From NCBI GenBank assembly GCA_001774945.1, contig MFBL01000043.1:1-64000 (forward strand): DNA of 64,000 nucleotides, in the 5' to 3' direction. This stretch comes from Candidatus Curtissbacteria bacterium RIFCSPHIGHO2_12_FULL_41_17 (GTDB lineage Bacteria; Patescibacteriota; Microgenomatia; Curtissbacterales; GWA2-41-24). Under the pieces are notes generated by a model. It saw nothing but the letters and a program-made list of their open reading frames with translations. It was not told where the DNA came from and did not search any database. The translations under genes and the position numbers were made by a program. This document shows, in pieces, positions 8,550 to 17,612 of this stretch; the first letter of the stretch is position 1; each line of letters opens with the position of its first letter.

Positions 8550-10238
8550 ATGTCAGAATCTATTAAGATAAACCTCATGCACTTCAAAGAAAACTTTGAT
8601 ACGAGAAAAAAGAATTTGATTGCAATAATTTCAATTATTGTTGTTACAGTCCTGTTAATTAGCCTGATGTTTCCATTAAAAAATCAAACAGCAGGTGATG
8701 ATTATGCGTACGCTTATTCAGTTAAAAAGTCAATAGAAACTGGTCGACTGTACCTTTCTGAAGCAACTACAGCGGCTTTGGTTTTTCCGGTTCTTTGGGC
8801 AATTTTATTTTCTTCGTTTTTAGGCTTTTCATTTAAGACTTTACATATTTCTGTAGTATTTTTTTTACCCATCATTGCAATAACAACTTATTTTCTACTA
8901 AAACAATTCAAATTAAAGCCACATTTAGCTTTTTTTGCATCACTATTTTTTATCTCAGTACCTTTTATTTTTCAATATGCGTTCACTTTTCTGACTGATA
9001 TCCCTTTTTTAACATTAGAACTGTTAGTTTTGCTTTTTTTTGTCAGAGGATTAAAGGCAGATAAAAAAGGAGATCTATTTTTAGGTTCTATCTTTTCTGC
9101 TCTTGCTTTCTTAACAAGACAATTAGGACTCTTATTACCCTTGAGTGTTCTAGCTGCATATATAGTTACCTCCAGAATTAATATAATTTCCAGAAAATAT
9201 TTAAGTATTCTGGCAATCTCCGTACTGCCTGCGTTAACAGTTATCTTGTACATTTTAGTTTTTAGGGAAGGAACGGTGAATCAATACATTTATGGCAAAA
9301 GAGTTTCCGAAACTATACATTCACTGCTTTTCGCACGATCTGCTTCCGTAGGACTTGAAGCATGGTCACGAATTATATACGTGGCTTTAGAATATTTTTG
9401 GCAAGCCTTAGGCCTTTTCTCACTGTTTGCCATAACAGTTATTGCCTCGAATTTCAAAAGATATTTAAGTAAAAAGGCTATAAAATCTTTAATGTTAGCA
9501 CTAATCGTCTTTATCGGCCTTGTACTTCTAGAAAAAATAGTCTATATGGAAAAAACCTATTTGGGTTTTCCGTTAGTGTTGTACAGGTATGAGAGTCTAT
9601 TTCCGGTGCCTTGGCCTCATATATGGAAATACTTGGTCATGATAAGTTTTTTATTCGTAACAACAGAAAGTTTGTTAAACTTGAAGAACTTAAAATTTAC
9701 AAGAACTGCTATCTTTCTTTTAACATCTTTTTTGCTTTTTCTCGGAATGAGTGCAATTGCTATCCCGTCTCATAAAAAATACGTCATGTCCTTGTTGCCT
9801 TTCTTCCTAATTTACATCTGCTTATTATCCAAAAAGCTGAAAATTTCCGGACTTGTCGCCATACCAGTATTACTTTTTGTCCTAATCGACTCATTGCAAA
9901 TGACAAAACTTAGATACGATACAAACGCACTTGCCCAGCAAAAAGGTCTTGAAATAGTTGGTAGAGGAATTGACATAGATAGAGTTCTGCCTAATCTGGA
10001 ATATACATGGTCACTTTGGTATACAGTTGAAGATAAATATGCACAAGAGTTGAAAAAAGCCGGAGGTGATAAATTAACAGTAACATATCCCGTGACACCA
10101 GCCAACCAAGATTACCTAATTATTTCCAAGGAAAATATAAAATATGGAAATTTACCACAAAAATATTTATTTATCGAAAACAGTCCATTTACTAGCTTAT
10201 TTGTTTCTTCTTACCTTTTAACTATTAAAAAACTATGA
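8550..10238 (+). CDS. GT-C family membrane glycosyltransferase (PMT/ArnT-like), paralog 1
   Basis: A 562-residue protein with about ten to twelve hydrophobic helices. After the first helix the extracytoplasmic loop carries the acidic motif AGDDYAYAYS, the position of the catalytic aspartate in GT-C enzymes that use polyprenyl-phosphate sugars. Other family segments are FLTDIPFLTLE, LAFLTRQLG, PVPWPHIWKYL and DSLQMTKLRYD. All recur in the genes at 11130 and 12841, so the three are recent paralogs. It should transfer a sugar outside the membrane. An alternative start is ATG 8577. Confidence 0.85.
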   Translation: MSESIKINLMHFKENFDTRKKNLIAIISIIVVTVLLISLMFPLKNQTAGDDYAYAYSVKKSIETGRLYLSEATTAALVFPVLWAILFSSFLGFSFKTLHISVVFFLPIIAITTYFLLKQFKLKPHLAFFASLFFISVPFIFQYAFTFLTDIPFLTLELLVLLFFVRGLKADKKGDLFLGSIFSALAFLTRQLGLLLPLSVLAAYIVTSRINIISRKYLSILAISVLPALTVILYILVFREGTVNQYIYGKRVSETIHSLLFARSASVGLEAWSRIIYVALEYFWQALGLFSLFAITVIASNFKRYLSKKAIKSLMLALIVFIGLVLLEKIVYMEKTYLGFPLVLYRYESLFPVPWPHIWKYLVMISFLFVTTESLLNLKNLKFTRTAIFLLTSFLLFLGMSAIAIPSHKKYVMSLLPFFLIYICLLSKKLKISGLVAIPVLLFVLIDSLQMTKLRYDTNALAQQKGLEIVGRGIDIDRVLPNLEYTWSLWYTVEDKYAQELKKAGGDKLTVTYPVTPANQDYLIISKENIKYGNLPQKYLFIENSPFTSLFVSSYLLTIKKL

Positions 10239-10301
10239 CACATGCTGTTCCAAAGAATCACCTTGACAACAATATCTTTAAACATCATACGATTAGAATG
10301 A

Positions 10302-11036
10302 TTACTTTTTCGTCCCAAAACCGATAATCCATGCCCCGATTATGCTAGCTAGTGGTGTTGCAGCCAAAATATGATCAAAAATATTATATATCGAAAGGAG
10401 TACCTCAGCCTTTTTATTTTCGAGGTATTTCATATTAATGCCGGAAATAATTTCGGTTTCAACATTAAAATCGAAACCTCCAAACACCTTCTCAATTTCA
10501 CTAGTTGTCAGGAGCCTTTCATTTTCAGTTATGCCGACTCTTGTAGAAAAAGGTGAGCTTGGGCTTCTATATAACCAAAAAGCAGGATTATATTTATTTG
10601 GGTCGTAAGAGAAAAAATGACCTCCTGGCTTAAGTATCCTGGATGCTTCTTTGGCGACTTTTGAAAAGTCTGGAAAATGATGTAATATCCCGGAGTAACA
10701 AATTAAGTCAACTGAAGCTGAAGGAAACCTTGTCTTTTCGATATCCCCAACTTCAAATTTTAAATTAGAATAATCTTGTTTAGCCCTCTTAATGCAGCCT
10801 TTGGAAATATCTAAACCGATAATCTCACTTTTTGGTAGTTCCTTTGCAAGTCTTGCCGTAAAAGCTCCGCTGCCGCAACCCATGTCAATCACGTTTTTTA
10901 TATCTGAAGACTTAAACTTTTTTTTCAAACGCGACAGAATTTTATAGTAGCCGCTATCATCAAATGCGTCATACCCGCCCTCGATATCAAATTTATCAAA
11001 AAACGTAACCTCTGCCTTTTTATTCTGGGCTGTCAT
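10302..11036 (-). CDS. Class I SAM-dependent methyltransferase
   Basis: A 244-residue methyltransferase on the strand opposite to both neighbours. Motif I is VIDMGCGSGAFTARLA; the acidic residue after strand 2 is in IIGLDISKGC; later motifs are VGDIEKTRFPSASVDLI, GILHHFPDFSKVAKEA and LKPGGHFFSYDPN. The last about 40 residues are hydrophobic (ILAATPLASIIGAWIIGFG), suggesting membrane association near a lipid-linked substrate. It is convergent with the GT-C gene at 8550 and divergent from the one at 11130, so it splits a tandem paralog set. The substrate is unknown. Confidence 0.85.
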   Translation of the reverse strand: MTAQNKKAEVTFFDKFDIEGGYDAFDDSGYYKILSRLKKKFKSSDIKNVIDMGCGSGAFTARLAKELPKSEIIGLDISKGCIKRAKQDYSNLKFEVGDIEKTRFPSASVDLICYSGILHHFPDFSKVAKEASRILKPGGHFFSYDPNKYNPAFWLYRSPSSPFSTRVGITENERLLTTSEIEKVFGGFDFNVETEIISGINMKYLENKKAEVLLSIYNIFDHILAATPLASIIGAWIIGFGTKK

Positions 11037-11129
11037 TGTGTCTTAAAATTTGCTTGGAAAAACCGCGTGTTATGTTGATTATATGAAATTAACTGATATT
11101 ATTACAACAGTTTACGGCCGCTAGTATTT

Positions 11130-12854
11130 ATGAGATACTCAATTATCCAAAAATTCCTGCTTCTTGTACTTGCCTACAAAAAGAAAACACTCCAAATGCT
11201 TAAGTCTGACAAAAATATTTACTTATTCCTATTGGCCGTTTTTTTTGTAGTCTTAACTATCATGTTGCCTTTTAAAGACCAGTTATTTTCTGAGGATTTT
11301 GCCTATGCTCAAAGCGTAAGACATTTTATTAATACTGGAGATTTAAAAATATCAGAAAGAGTAGTACCAACTAGTATTACTCATATAATTTGGGGAACGG
11401 TTGTTACAAAATTTCTTGGGCTTTCTTTAGCAAATCTCCATTTTTCTGTTGTGCTGCTTTTACCGTTTTTGCTTTTTGCGTTGTACAAATTATTTAGCTT
11501 AATTGGCTGCAATAAAGAAAAAAGTTTTATCTTCACAATATTTTTTTTCTCAATACCCTGGATATTACAGCTAAGCTATACATTTACGACGGATATACCA
11601 TTTTTGATCTTAGAAGTTTTTGCAATACTGTTTTATATACAGGGATTTAAAGAGAATAAAACGACGAGTTTGTTGATTGGATCAATATTTGCCTCTTTAG
11701 CATTTTTAACAAGGCAGTTAGGGATACTTTTGGCATTTGCCGCTTTTGTTACTGTCATTCTTAGCAGTAACAGCAAAAATCAAAAAATTAAAAATGCACT
11801 ATTATCCTTAGGCATTCCTCTACTAACTCTTTTTTTGTATTTATGGTGGTTAAGTTTTCCTGAAAATAAAACCATCGCCCAACTTAGCACGTATCGAGAG
11901 CTCAAAGAAACTTATTTTTATTCGTTTGCGCTTAATATTTTGATAGAGAATCTTGCAAGGATTATTCACACAACCTTAAATCTGACCAGCCAAGCGTTAG
12001 GCTTATTATTTCCTATTATTTTATTGTTACTTTTAACTAACTTGAAAAGAGTATTTAATCTTGCGAATAAAAATAAACGCAGATTCACAGTTGCCACAAT
12101 TGTTGCTGTAATTATCTATGCTATCGACATTATTAATTTCAGAAAAGAATACACTGTTGGTTTCCCGTTTAATATCTACCAATATGAAAATCTTTTGCCA
12201 GTTCCTTGGGCACATATTTGGAAATATATAGTGTTAATTAGTCTCCCAATACTTAGCTGTACAATTTATCTACAATACAAAAATGTAATTAAACTTAACA
12301 ATTATCAACGATTTATATCTTTATCCTTTGTTTTTTTAGCAATTCCAACAGTGATCCATGTTGCAAAATGGGATATATATATAATTCCGTTTTTACCGCT
12401 CTCAATGTTATGGATTGCTAGTTCGACAAAAAAATTCACGCTAAATTTAAAACTTTCCTTGGTTGTTGTTTTAATATTGTTATTAGATTCAGTGCAAATG
12501 ACAAAATTAAGATATAACGAGTCAGCTCTCATATGGGAAAAAGCTATGAAATTAGTAGACAGCGGAATAAGTCCTGCCGAAATTGACCCAAGTAACAATT
12601 TTGGCTGGTACTACTGGTTTTATTACGAAAAGTTGGCAAGCGATTCTATTAAATCTAACGACGGTAATAAGGATAAATCAGACTACGGATTTGTTATAGC
12701 AAAACCCGACCTTCCCAAATATAGAATCTATACTGAAAGAATGATTCGTTATAGTAGCCTAAACACTACAAATTATAAAGTTCAAACGATTCCGCTTAGA
12801 AGTTTCTTGGTTAACTCGAAAATATATTTTATGCAACTTGATGAAAGATACTAG
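11130..12854 (+). CDS. GT-C family membrane glycosyltransferase, paralog 2
   Basis: A 574-residue polytopic protein similar along its whole length to the genes at 8550 and 12841. The loop motif is SEDFAYAQSVRHF; it also has TFTTDIPFLILEVF, LAFLTRQLGILLA, RKEYTVGFPF, PVPWAHIWKY and DSVQMTKLRYN. It has about 22 more N-terminal residues than its paralogs, so an internal ATG at about 11196 could be the true start. The catalytic acidic pair here is ED rather than DD. It is expected to transfer sugar from a polyprenyl-phosphate carrier on the outer face of the membrane. Confidence 0.84.
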   Translation: MRYSIIQKFLLLVLAYKKKTLQMLKSDKNIYLFLLAVFFVVLTIMLPFKDQLFSEDFAYAQSVRHFINTGDLKISERVVPTSITHIIWGTVVTKFLGLSLANLHFSVVLLLPFLLFALYKLFSLIGCNKEKSFIFTIFFFSIPWILQLSYTFTTDIPFLILEVFAILFYIQGFKENKTTSLLIGSIFASLAFLTRQLGILLAFAAFVTVILSSNSKNQKIKNALLSLGIPLLTLFLYLWWLSFPENKTIAQLSTYRELKETYFYSFALNILIENLARIIHTTLNLTSQALGLLFPIILLLLLTNLKRVFNLANKNKRRFTVATIVAVIIYAIDIINFRKEYTVGFPFNIYQYENLLPVPWAHIWKYIVLISLPILSCTIYLQYKNVIKLNNYQRFISLSFVFLAIPTVIHVAKWDIYIIPFLPLSMLWIASSTKKFTLNLKLSLVVVLILLLDSVQMTKLRYNESALIWEKAMKLVDSGISPAEIDPSNNFGWYYWFYYEKLASDSIKSNDGNKDKSDYGFVIAKPDLPKYRIYTERMIRYSSLNTTNYKVQTIPLRSFLVNSKIYFMQLDERY

Positions 12855-14499
12855 AAGCATTGCACTAATACTTTTAATAAGTGCCCTTTTTATTATACTC
12901 ATGCTGCCATTGCAAAACAGCGTCTACAGTGATGATGTAGCTTTTTCTCAAAGTGTAAGACATTTGTTGCAAACTGGAGAACTAAAAGTTTCGGAGTATA
13001 CTGCTGCAAGTTCTATAAGCCATATTTTATGGGGGTCTCTATTCGCAAAGTTATTAGGATTTTCATTTACGTCACTGAATATTTCCGTAATAGTACTTTT
13101 GCCGATCCTGCTTATTAGCTTTTATAAATTACTAAGGATAATTGGTGTCTCTACAGATAGAGGTTTCATCTTTACACTTTTTTTCTTTTCAATTCCCTGG
13201 ATACCGTTTTTAACATACACATTCATGAGCGATATACCATTTTTAACCCTGGAAGTGTTAACAATCTTGTTCTATTTAAAATACTCAAAAGATAAAAATG
13301 TCAAATACCTAACAGTCAGCCTGGTTTTTGCAAGCATTGCGTTTTTGGCAAGACAACTTAGCTTGGCACTCATCGCAGGTATTGTAACTAGCATTTTATT
13401 AAACACAAAATTTTCTCTGAAAAGTGTAAAAAAAATGATCTTACCCCTTCTGATTCCACTGGTCACTATAATTTTTTATCATATCTGGTTATCGGCGCCC
13501 GGCAATAAAACTATGCCTCAATACTTTTATGAAGATCAAATCAACGAAGTTTTAAAAAACTTCGTTCCGCTTACTAACATTTCTTTAAACATGCGCGTTT
13601 TGAACCTTTCTCTTTTTATGCATCGTACCCTTAATTACGCAAGCCAGGCGATGGGCTTACTGTTTCCGCTAATCTTTGTTTTAATTATTTCAAATATACC
13701 AAAAGTAAAGAGATTTATAAAAAGAAATTTTAGAATTATTATTTTTTCAACAACAGTAGCCGGATTGCTATACTTGCTGGACGTTATTAATTTTAGAAAG
13801 GAATATTATGCCGGATTCCCACTTAACGAATACGAATACGAATCTTTATTCCCGATTCCATGGGCTCACATATGGAAATATCTTGTAATCCTATCAATAC
13901 CTTTTTGGTCTGTACTAATGGCAAAAACCTATACAAACGGATCGCAAAAAATAGACGCGCAAAAAAGATACCTTATAATTACTTTTTTAGGTGTTCTCTT
14001 TATGACCGTGATTACTTTTCAGTCGTGGGATCGTTATGTACTTCCGTTGCTACCATTTGTGTTTATTTATTTAGCAAGAGTTACCAAGACATTAAAATTC
14101 AACTTATTAATATCAGTTCCAATCGTCGCATTATTTTTGATCGACGCTATTCAAATGACAAAATTAAGATATGATGAGGCCGGACTGCTTTACAAAATTG
14201 GGAATCAACTAGTACAGCAAGGAGCCGAACCTTCGACAATCGACTTAAACAGAGACCAGGGCTGGGATATCTGGTTCTATTACGAGAAAGGAGTTCAAGA
14301 GCAAATTAAAGAAGCAAACGGAGATAAAACTAAGATAAATTTCCGCGTGTACCCCTTACCCAAAAAGAATATAAAATATGGCATCTACACGGACAGGATG
14401 ATTAAATATCAAACCTTGAATATCGACGAAGATAGTTTCTTTATCATTCCTTTTAAAAGTTTGTTCGTCTCTTCAAAATTAACATTTGTAAATTACTGA
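12841..14499 (+). CDS. GT-C family membrane glycosyltransferase, paralog 3
   Basis: A polytopic protein of about 552 residues. I choose ATG 12841, which overlaps the end of paralog 2 by 14 bases, over a TTG three bases earlier. Conserved blocks are YSDDVAFSQSVRH (acidic loop after helix 1), YTFMSDIPFLTLEV, LARQLSLAL, RKEYYAGFPLNEYEYES, PIPWAHIWKYL and DAIQMTKLRYDEAG. The overlap with paralog 2 and shared blocks show local duplication. Differences are concentrated in the periplasmic loops, so acceptor or donor specificity may have diverged. Confidence 0.85.
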   Translation: MKDTRSIALILLISALFIILMLPLQNSVYSDDVAFSQSVRHLLQTGELKVSEYTAASSISHILWGSLFAKLLGFSFTSLNISVIVLLPILLISFYKLLRIIGVSTDRGFIFTLFFFSIPWIPFLTYTFMSDIPFLTLEVLTILFYLKYSKDKNVKYLTVSLVFASIAFLARQLSLALIAGIVTSILLNTKFSLKSVKKMILPLLIPLVTIIFYHIWLSAPGNKTMPQYFYEDQINEVLKNFVPLTNISLNMRVLNLSLFMHRTLNYASQAMGLLFPLIFVLIISNIPKVKRFIKRNFRIIIFSTTVAGLLYLLDVINFRKEYYAGFPLNEYEYESLFPIPWAHIWKYLVILSIPFWSVLMAKTYTNGSQKIDAQKRYLIITFLGVLFMTVITFQSWDRYVLPLLPFVFIYLARVTKTLKFNLLISVPIVALFLIDAIQMTKLRYDEAGLLYKIGNQLVQQGAEPSTIDLNRDQGWDIWFYYEKGVQEQIKEANGDKTKINFRVYPLPKKNIKYGIYTDRMIKYQTLNIDEDSFFIIPFKSLFVSSKLTFVNY

Positions 14500-16394
14500 T
14501 GAAATTAATCAGAGCCAATTTTCTCATTATTACCATCTTTTTCGGTGTATTAATTACTCTCAGTCTTCCGCATATATTCCGCTATCTTGCACTCGGTTCA
14601 AAATACACGACGCTCATCATAAGCGGGCCATCAGCAACTGCGACAAGCTGGGAAGAAACTTATACTTACGCAACGGAAGCAAACAGAATTAAAAACAACC
14701 AGCCAATCAATGACCCGTATATTTATGAATACAGAAACAAGCCTTCTCCATTAATCTCCGAATTAGTTCCGTCTGTTCTTTTGGGAGTACCCGCCAAAGT
14801 ATTATCAACATCTTTAGTTTTTATACTGGCAAAAATCTTCGTTTTACCGCTTACAATTTTCGTATGGTACCTTATAGCCAGACAACTTGGCTATTCAAAA
14901 AAAGCCAGTATTTGCGCAGCCCTAACAAGTTTTATCTTACAGAAGCTTTTTGTCTACATTCCATATTTTCCTAAAATATTCTCTTACGAATTTGATGGCT
15001 ACCTTGAAGCCCAAAGAATTTATTTTCCCCTGATATCCTCGTTTATTACATCAATCACTATCTTATTTATTTTAAAAATTCTGGATAATAGATTCCCACG
15101 GCCTAAAGGCCGTGGTTCTCTAGTCTTCGCTCAAAATTCGCTTCATCTTCGGCAGATACAGTGCCATGCGGTCCTCGTCCTTCGGACTGCGGGCCTAAAA
15201 TGCTGGAGTTTTTTCGCTCAGAATAAAAAAATGAAGTATGTACTATTAGCCGGAATATTACCGGGCTTACTTTTTTATACCTACTTTTTTGCATGGACCT
15301 TAATTTGGTCGTCACTAATATTATTTTTAATCAGTTTGAAAATATCCGGCTGGCACATCCAGGCAAAAAAATTACTTGCTGTTCTGGCAGTTGGATTATT
15401 AATCGGCCTTCCTTATTTTCTAAACTTACTGTTCTTTTATCAAAATCCATCGAGAAGCGATTTCATTTTAAGGACCATAAGTTTCCCAATAATTGATTGG
15501 AATATACCGATAATATTCAGGTTTTTGACATTTTTTTGTTTGATTACTTTTTTTGGTAAAAAATGGTTAAAAAGTCCCGACAAAAGATTATTAATCTTAA
15601 TCTACTTAACGGCGGCATTTTTGCCCTTAGTCTCAAAAATAATTTTTCAGGCGGATAACCAAACAGACCATTGGTACGAGCGTTTCTTATACCCATTATC
15701 AACCTTTTTACTTGTTCTTTTTGCGGCCGACATAAAACAACTAGGCCTCAAAATCAAAAATTTTATTTTTCTGGCATTTTTACTTTTGGCAATTCTGAAG
15801 TTTGATATTAGTATTTACAACGAGATCAAAAGACCATCCGAATATTTCACAATTGGTCTACCCCGACTAGATCTTTATCATTGGATGGCCAAAAATCTGC
15901 CAAAAAACAGCGTAGTTGGATCACTAAGTTTTAAGGAAGAAATCTATTTGACGGCATACACGCCTCTCTATGCTTATCTGCCTCAAGCATACAAAACAAT
16001 AGCGCCGACAAAAGAAATTACGGATAGATATTTATTTCTGGCTCGCCAAATCGGTGTTGGTCCCGAATTTATAAAACAAGTCTTTATCATGCCCGACCAG
16101 TCTTACAGTAACCCTGATTCAATTCAGGCAAAGGACGGTAACGGCTTTATGGTTCTTCTCGGTATCGCCAACCATTTCGACAAGTTTCCATACCCGTCTC
16201 ACTACAAAATACAACAAGATTTAGTCCAGTCGCTCAACAAATCGATAAATCAAATCGGCCGTCTTGATTATTTATTGATAGGCCCATTAGAAAGAGAAGC
16301 ATCTCCAGATTTTGCCAAAAACACCAAATGCCAGCTTATATTCCAAAATGTCACATACAAACTCTACCGCTTCCACAATTGTTCTGTCCGGTAA
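14499..16394 (+). CDS. Polytopic membrane protein, GT-C-like, interrupted in frame by a foreign segment
   Basis: A 631-residue protein with about ten hydrophobic helices, starting TGATG on the stop of the previous gene. The N-terminal loop after helix 1 has TATSWEETYTYATEAN and PYIYEYRNKPSP, a layout like GT-C enzymes with an acidic residue in the first external loop. The long C-terminal soluble part starts about residue 440 (LYHWMAKNLPKNSV), resembling the external domain of such proteins. Residues about 198-243 are arginine- and cysteine-rich and unlike the flanks; they come from the GC-rich element at 15091-15222. The frame stays open, so the protein may be made with an extra loop. The transferred sugar is unknown. 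Confidence 0.72.
   Translation: MKLIRANFLIITIFFGVLITLSLPHIFRYLALGSKYTTLIISGPSATATSWEETYTYATEANRIKNNQPINDPYIYEYRNKPSPLISELVPSVLLGVPAKVLSTSLVFILAKIFVLPLTIFVWYLIARQLGYSKKASICAALTSFILQKLFVYIPYFPKIFSYEFDGYLEAQRIYFPLISSFITSITILFILKILDNRFPRPKGRGSLVFAQNSLHLRQIQCHAVLVLRTAGLKCWSFFAQNKKMKYVLLAGILPGLLFYTYFFAWTLIWSSLILFLISLKISGWHIQAKKLLAVLAVGLLIGLPYFLNLLFFYQNPSRSDFILRTISFPIIDWNIPIIFRFLTFFCLITFFGKKWLKSPDKRLLILIYLTAAFLPLVSKIIFQADNQTDHWYERFLYPLSTFLLVLFAADIKQLGLKIKNFIFLAFLLLAILKFDISIYNEIKRPSEYFTIGLPRLDLYHWMAKNLPKNSVVGSLSFKEEIYLTAYTPLYAYLPQAYKTIAPTKEITDRYLFLARQIGVGPEFIKQVFIMPDQSYSNPDSIQAKDGNGFMVLLGIANHFDKFPYPSHYKIQQDLVQSLNKSINQIGRLDYLLIGPLEREASPDFAKNTKCQLIFQNVTYKLYRFHNCSVR
15091..15222 (-). mobile_element. GC-rich insertion with terminal hairpin, resembling an IS200/IS605 (tnpB/omega-RNA) end fragment
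   Basis: About 130 bases of sharply higher GC inside an AT-rich gene. At 15096-15115 lies a perfect eight-base-pair stem (CCACGGCC/GGCCGTGG) with a TAAA loop. At 15168-15190 lies a second stem (GCGGTCC/GGACTGC, one wobble). TTCGCTCA occurs at 15126-15133 and again at 15213-15220. Hairpins of the first type flank IS200/IS605 right ends and the 3' part of omega RNAs. No transposase frame is present, so this would be a MITE-like relic. Family assignment is inference from hairpin form. Confidence 0.5.
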
Positions 16395-16434
16395 CTCAAA
16401 AAATGCGTATCAAACCAAAAATATGTGATAAAAT

Positions 16435-16470
16435 TTGCTTCAGCAAACGATATAATCATAAGCAAAATTT
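16435..16470 (+). promoter_or_regulatory. Candidate promoter with overlapping inverted repeat
   Basis: TATAAT at 16451-16456 lies 14 bases before ATG 16471. Just upstream is the palindrome TTGCT-TC-AGCAA (16435-16446), and a looser inverted repeat (AAATTTGCTT / AAGCAAAATTT, 16431-16440 and 16460-16470) brackets the -10. It could be an operator or chance in AT-rich DNA. No good -35 is seen. Confidence 0.35.
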
Positions 16471-17565
16471 ATGATTCCCGTTATTGACCTGAAAATTACG
16501 GAAAAGCAAAACAGAGCGATAAAAAAACGCGTTTCAAAAGTCATAGATTCCAGGTCTTATATTTTGGGAAAAGAGCTTGATGCTTTCGAAAAAGAATTCG
16601 CCAAAATCACTAAGGTAAAAAAAGCCATTGGGGTAGGTAATGGTACCGACGCCCTGAGACTTTCTCTTAGAGCTTTGGGTATTGGCGCCGGTGACAAGGT
16701 TTTAACAGTGTCTCTCACATCGCCTTTTACAGCTATTGCCATAATAGAAGAAGGGGCGGTACCGGTTTTTTGCGATGTGGACGAAAATACATGGACAATT
16801 GATCCTCGCGACATCATCAAACGGATAGACAAAAAAGTGAAAGCCATCATTCCTGTGCATCTTTATGGCAATCCGTCAGACATGAAATCAATAAATAAAA
16901 TCGCAAAAAAATTTAATCTAAAAGTCGTAGAAGATGCCTGTCAAGCCCATTTGGCTCAAATAGATAATATTTTAGTTGGAAACTGGGGAGATGCAGCAGC
17001 CTTTAGTTTTTACCCGACAAAAAATCTCGGCGCGATGGGTGATGCCGGAGCGGTAGTAACCAATAACGGCCAGCTTGCAAAGCACATTAGAATTTTAAGA
17101 CATGGCGGTCAAACAAAAAGGTTTTGGCATGCGTACAGTGGGTTCAACAGCAGGCTTGATGAAATTCAAGCGGCAGTTTTAAGAGTAAAATTGAAATCAC
17201 TAAAAAAACACAACACCAGCAGGTCAAAAATTGCTCGCACATACAAACAAGAATTAGCGAATCTCCCGATTTCATTTCAGCAAGCAGTTATTGGCGGAAA
17301 ATCGGCAAACCACTTATTCGTGATAAGAGTAAAGCAGCGCGATAAGTTACATAAATATTTGCTCCAAAACGGGGTCGCAAGCGACATATATTACCCTTAC
17401 CCGGTCCACGTCCAACCGGCATTTAAGAAGTTTTCGTCAGGCAGTCTGCCAATCACCGAAAAACTTACAAAAGAGTTGCTCGCTCTGCCATTTTATCCGA
17501 ATCTCTCTGCGCCGGACCAGAAAAGGGTAATTCGAGCGATAAAAAGTTTCTTTAAAAATAACTAG
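16471..17565 (+). CDS. DegT/DnrJ/EryC1/StrS-family sugar aminotransferase (FdtB/WbpE-like)
   Basis: A 364-residue PLP enzyme. It starts IPVIDLK, has YILGKELDAFEKEF, GNGTDALRLSLRALGIGAGD, VEDACQAH, and the PLP lysine at about K184 (YPTKNLGAMGDAGA). The RHGGQ and SRLDEIQAAVL segments follow. The arrangement matches 3-amino-sugar aminotransferases such as WbpE, QdtB and FdtB. The genes downstream encode a UDP-GlcNAc 2-epimerase, a Gfo/Idh dehydrogenase and a UDP-sugar 6-dehydrogenase, the partners of WbpE in UDP-ManNAc3NAcA synthesis, so amination at C3 of an oxidised sugar is the likely step. Confidence 0.9.
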   Translation: MIPVIDLKITEKQNRAIKKRVSKVIDSRSYILGKELDAFEKEFAKITKVKKAIGVGNGTDALRLSLRALGIGAGDKVLTVSLTSPFTAIAIIEEGAVPVFCDVDENTWTIDPRDIIKRIDKKVKAIIPVHLYGNPSDMKSINKIAKKFNLKVVEDACQAHLAQIDNILVGNWGDAAAFSFYPTKNLGAMGDAGAVVTNNGQLAKHIRILRHGGQTKRFWHAYSGFNSRLDEIQAAVLRVKLKSLKKHNTSRSKIARTYKQELANLPISFQQAVIGGKSANHLFVIRVKQRDKLHKYLLQNGVASDIYYPYPVHVQPAFKKFSSGSLPITEKLTKELLALPFYPNLSAPDQKRVIRAIKSFFKNN

Positions 17566-17594
17566 ATTCTCTGTGAATGAAGTATATTCTGTGC

Positions 17595-17612
17595 TAGAAT
17601 TAGCTTCAACTC
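17595..17612 (+). promoter_or_regulatory. Candidate extended -10 promoter
   Basis: TGC-TAGAAT at 17592-17600 is an extended -10 element that ends 12 bases before ATG 17613. This repeats the short-leader spacing seen at 6230 and 16451. The -35 region is weak. Confidence 0.35.

Noticed and set aside
10239..10301. Terminator between the convergent genes near 10.2 kb
   Set aside because: I find no stable stem followed by a U-tract in this gap.
15103..15315. A minus-strand 70-codon frame across the inserted element as a transposase gene
   Set aside because: Too short and without transposase motifs; only its last part, inside the insert, resembles the end of an IS element.
14499..16394. Calling the interrupted GT-C-like gene a pseudogene
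   Set aside because: The frame is open throughout and both flanks keep normal membrane protein character, so I list it as a gene with an insertion.
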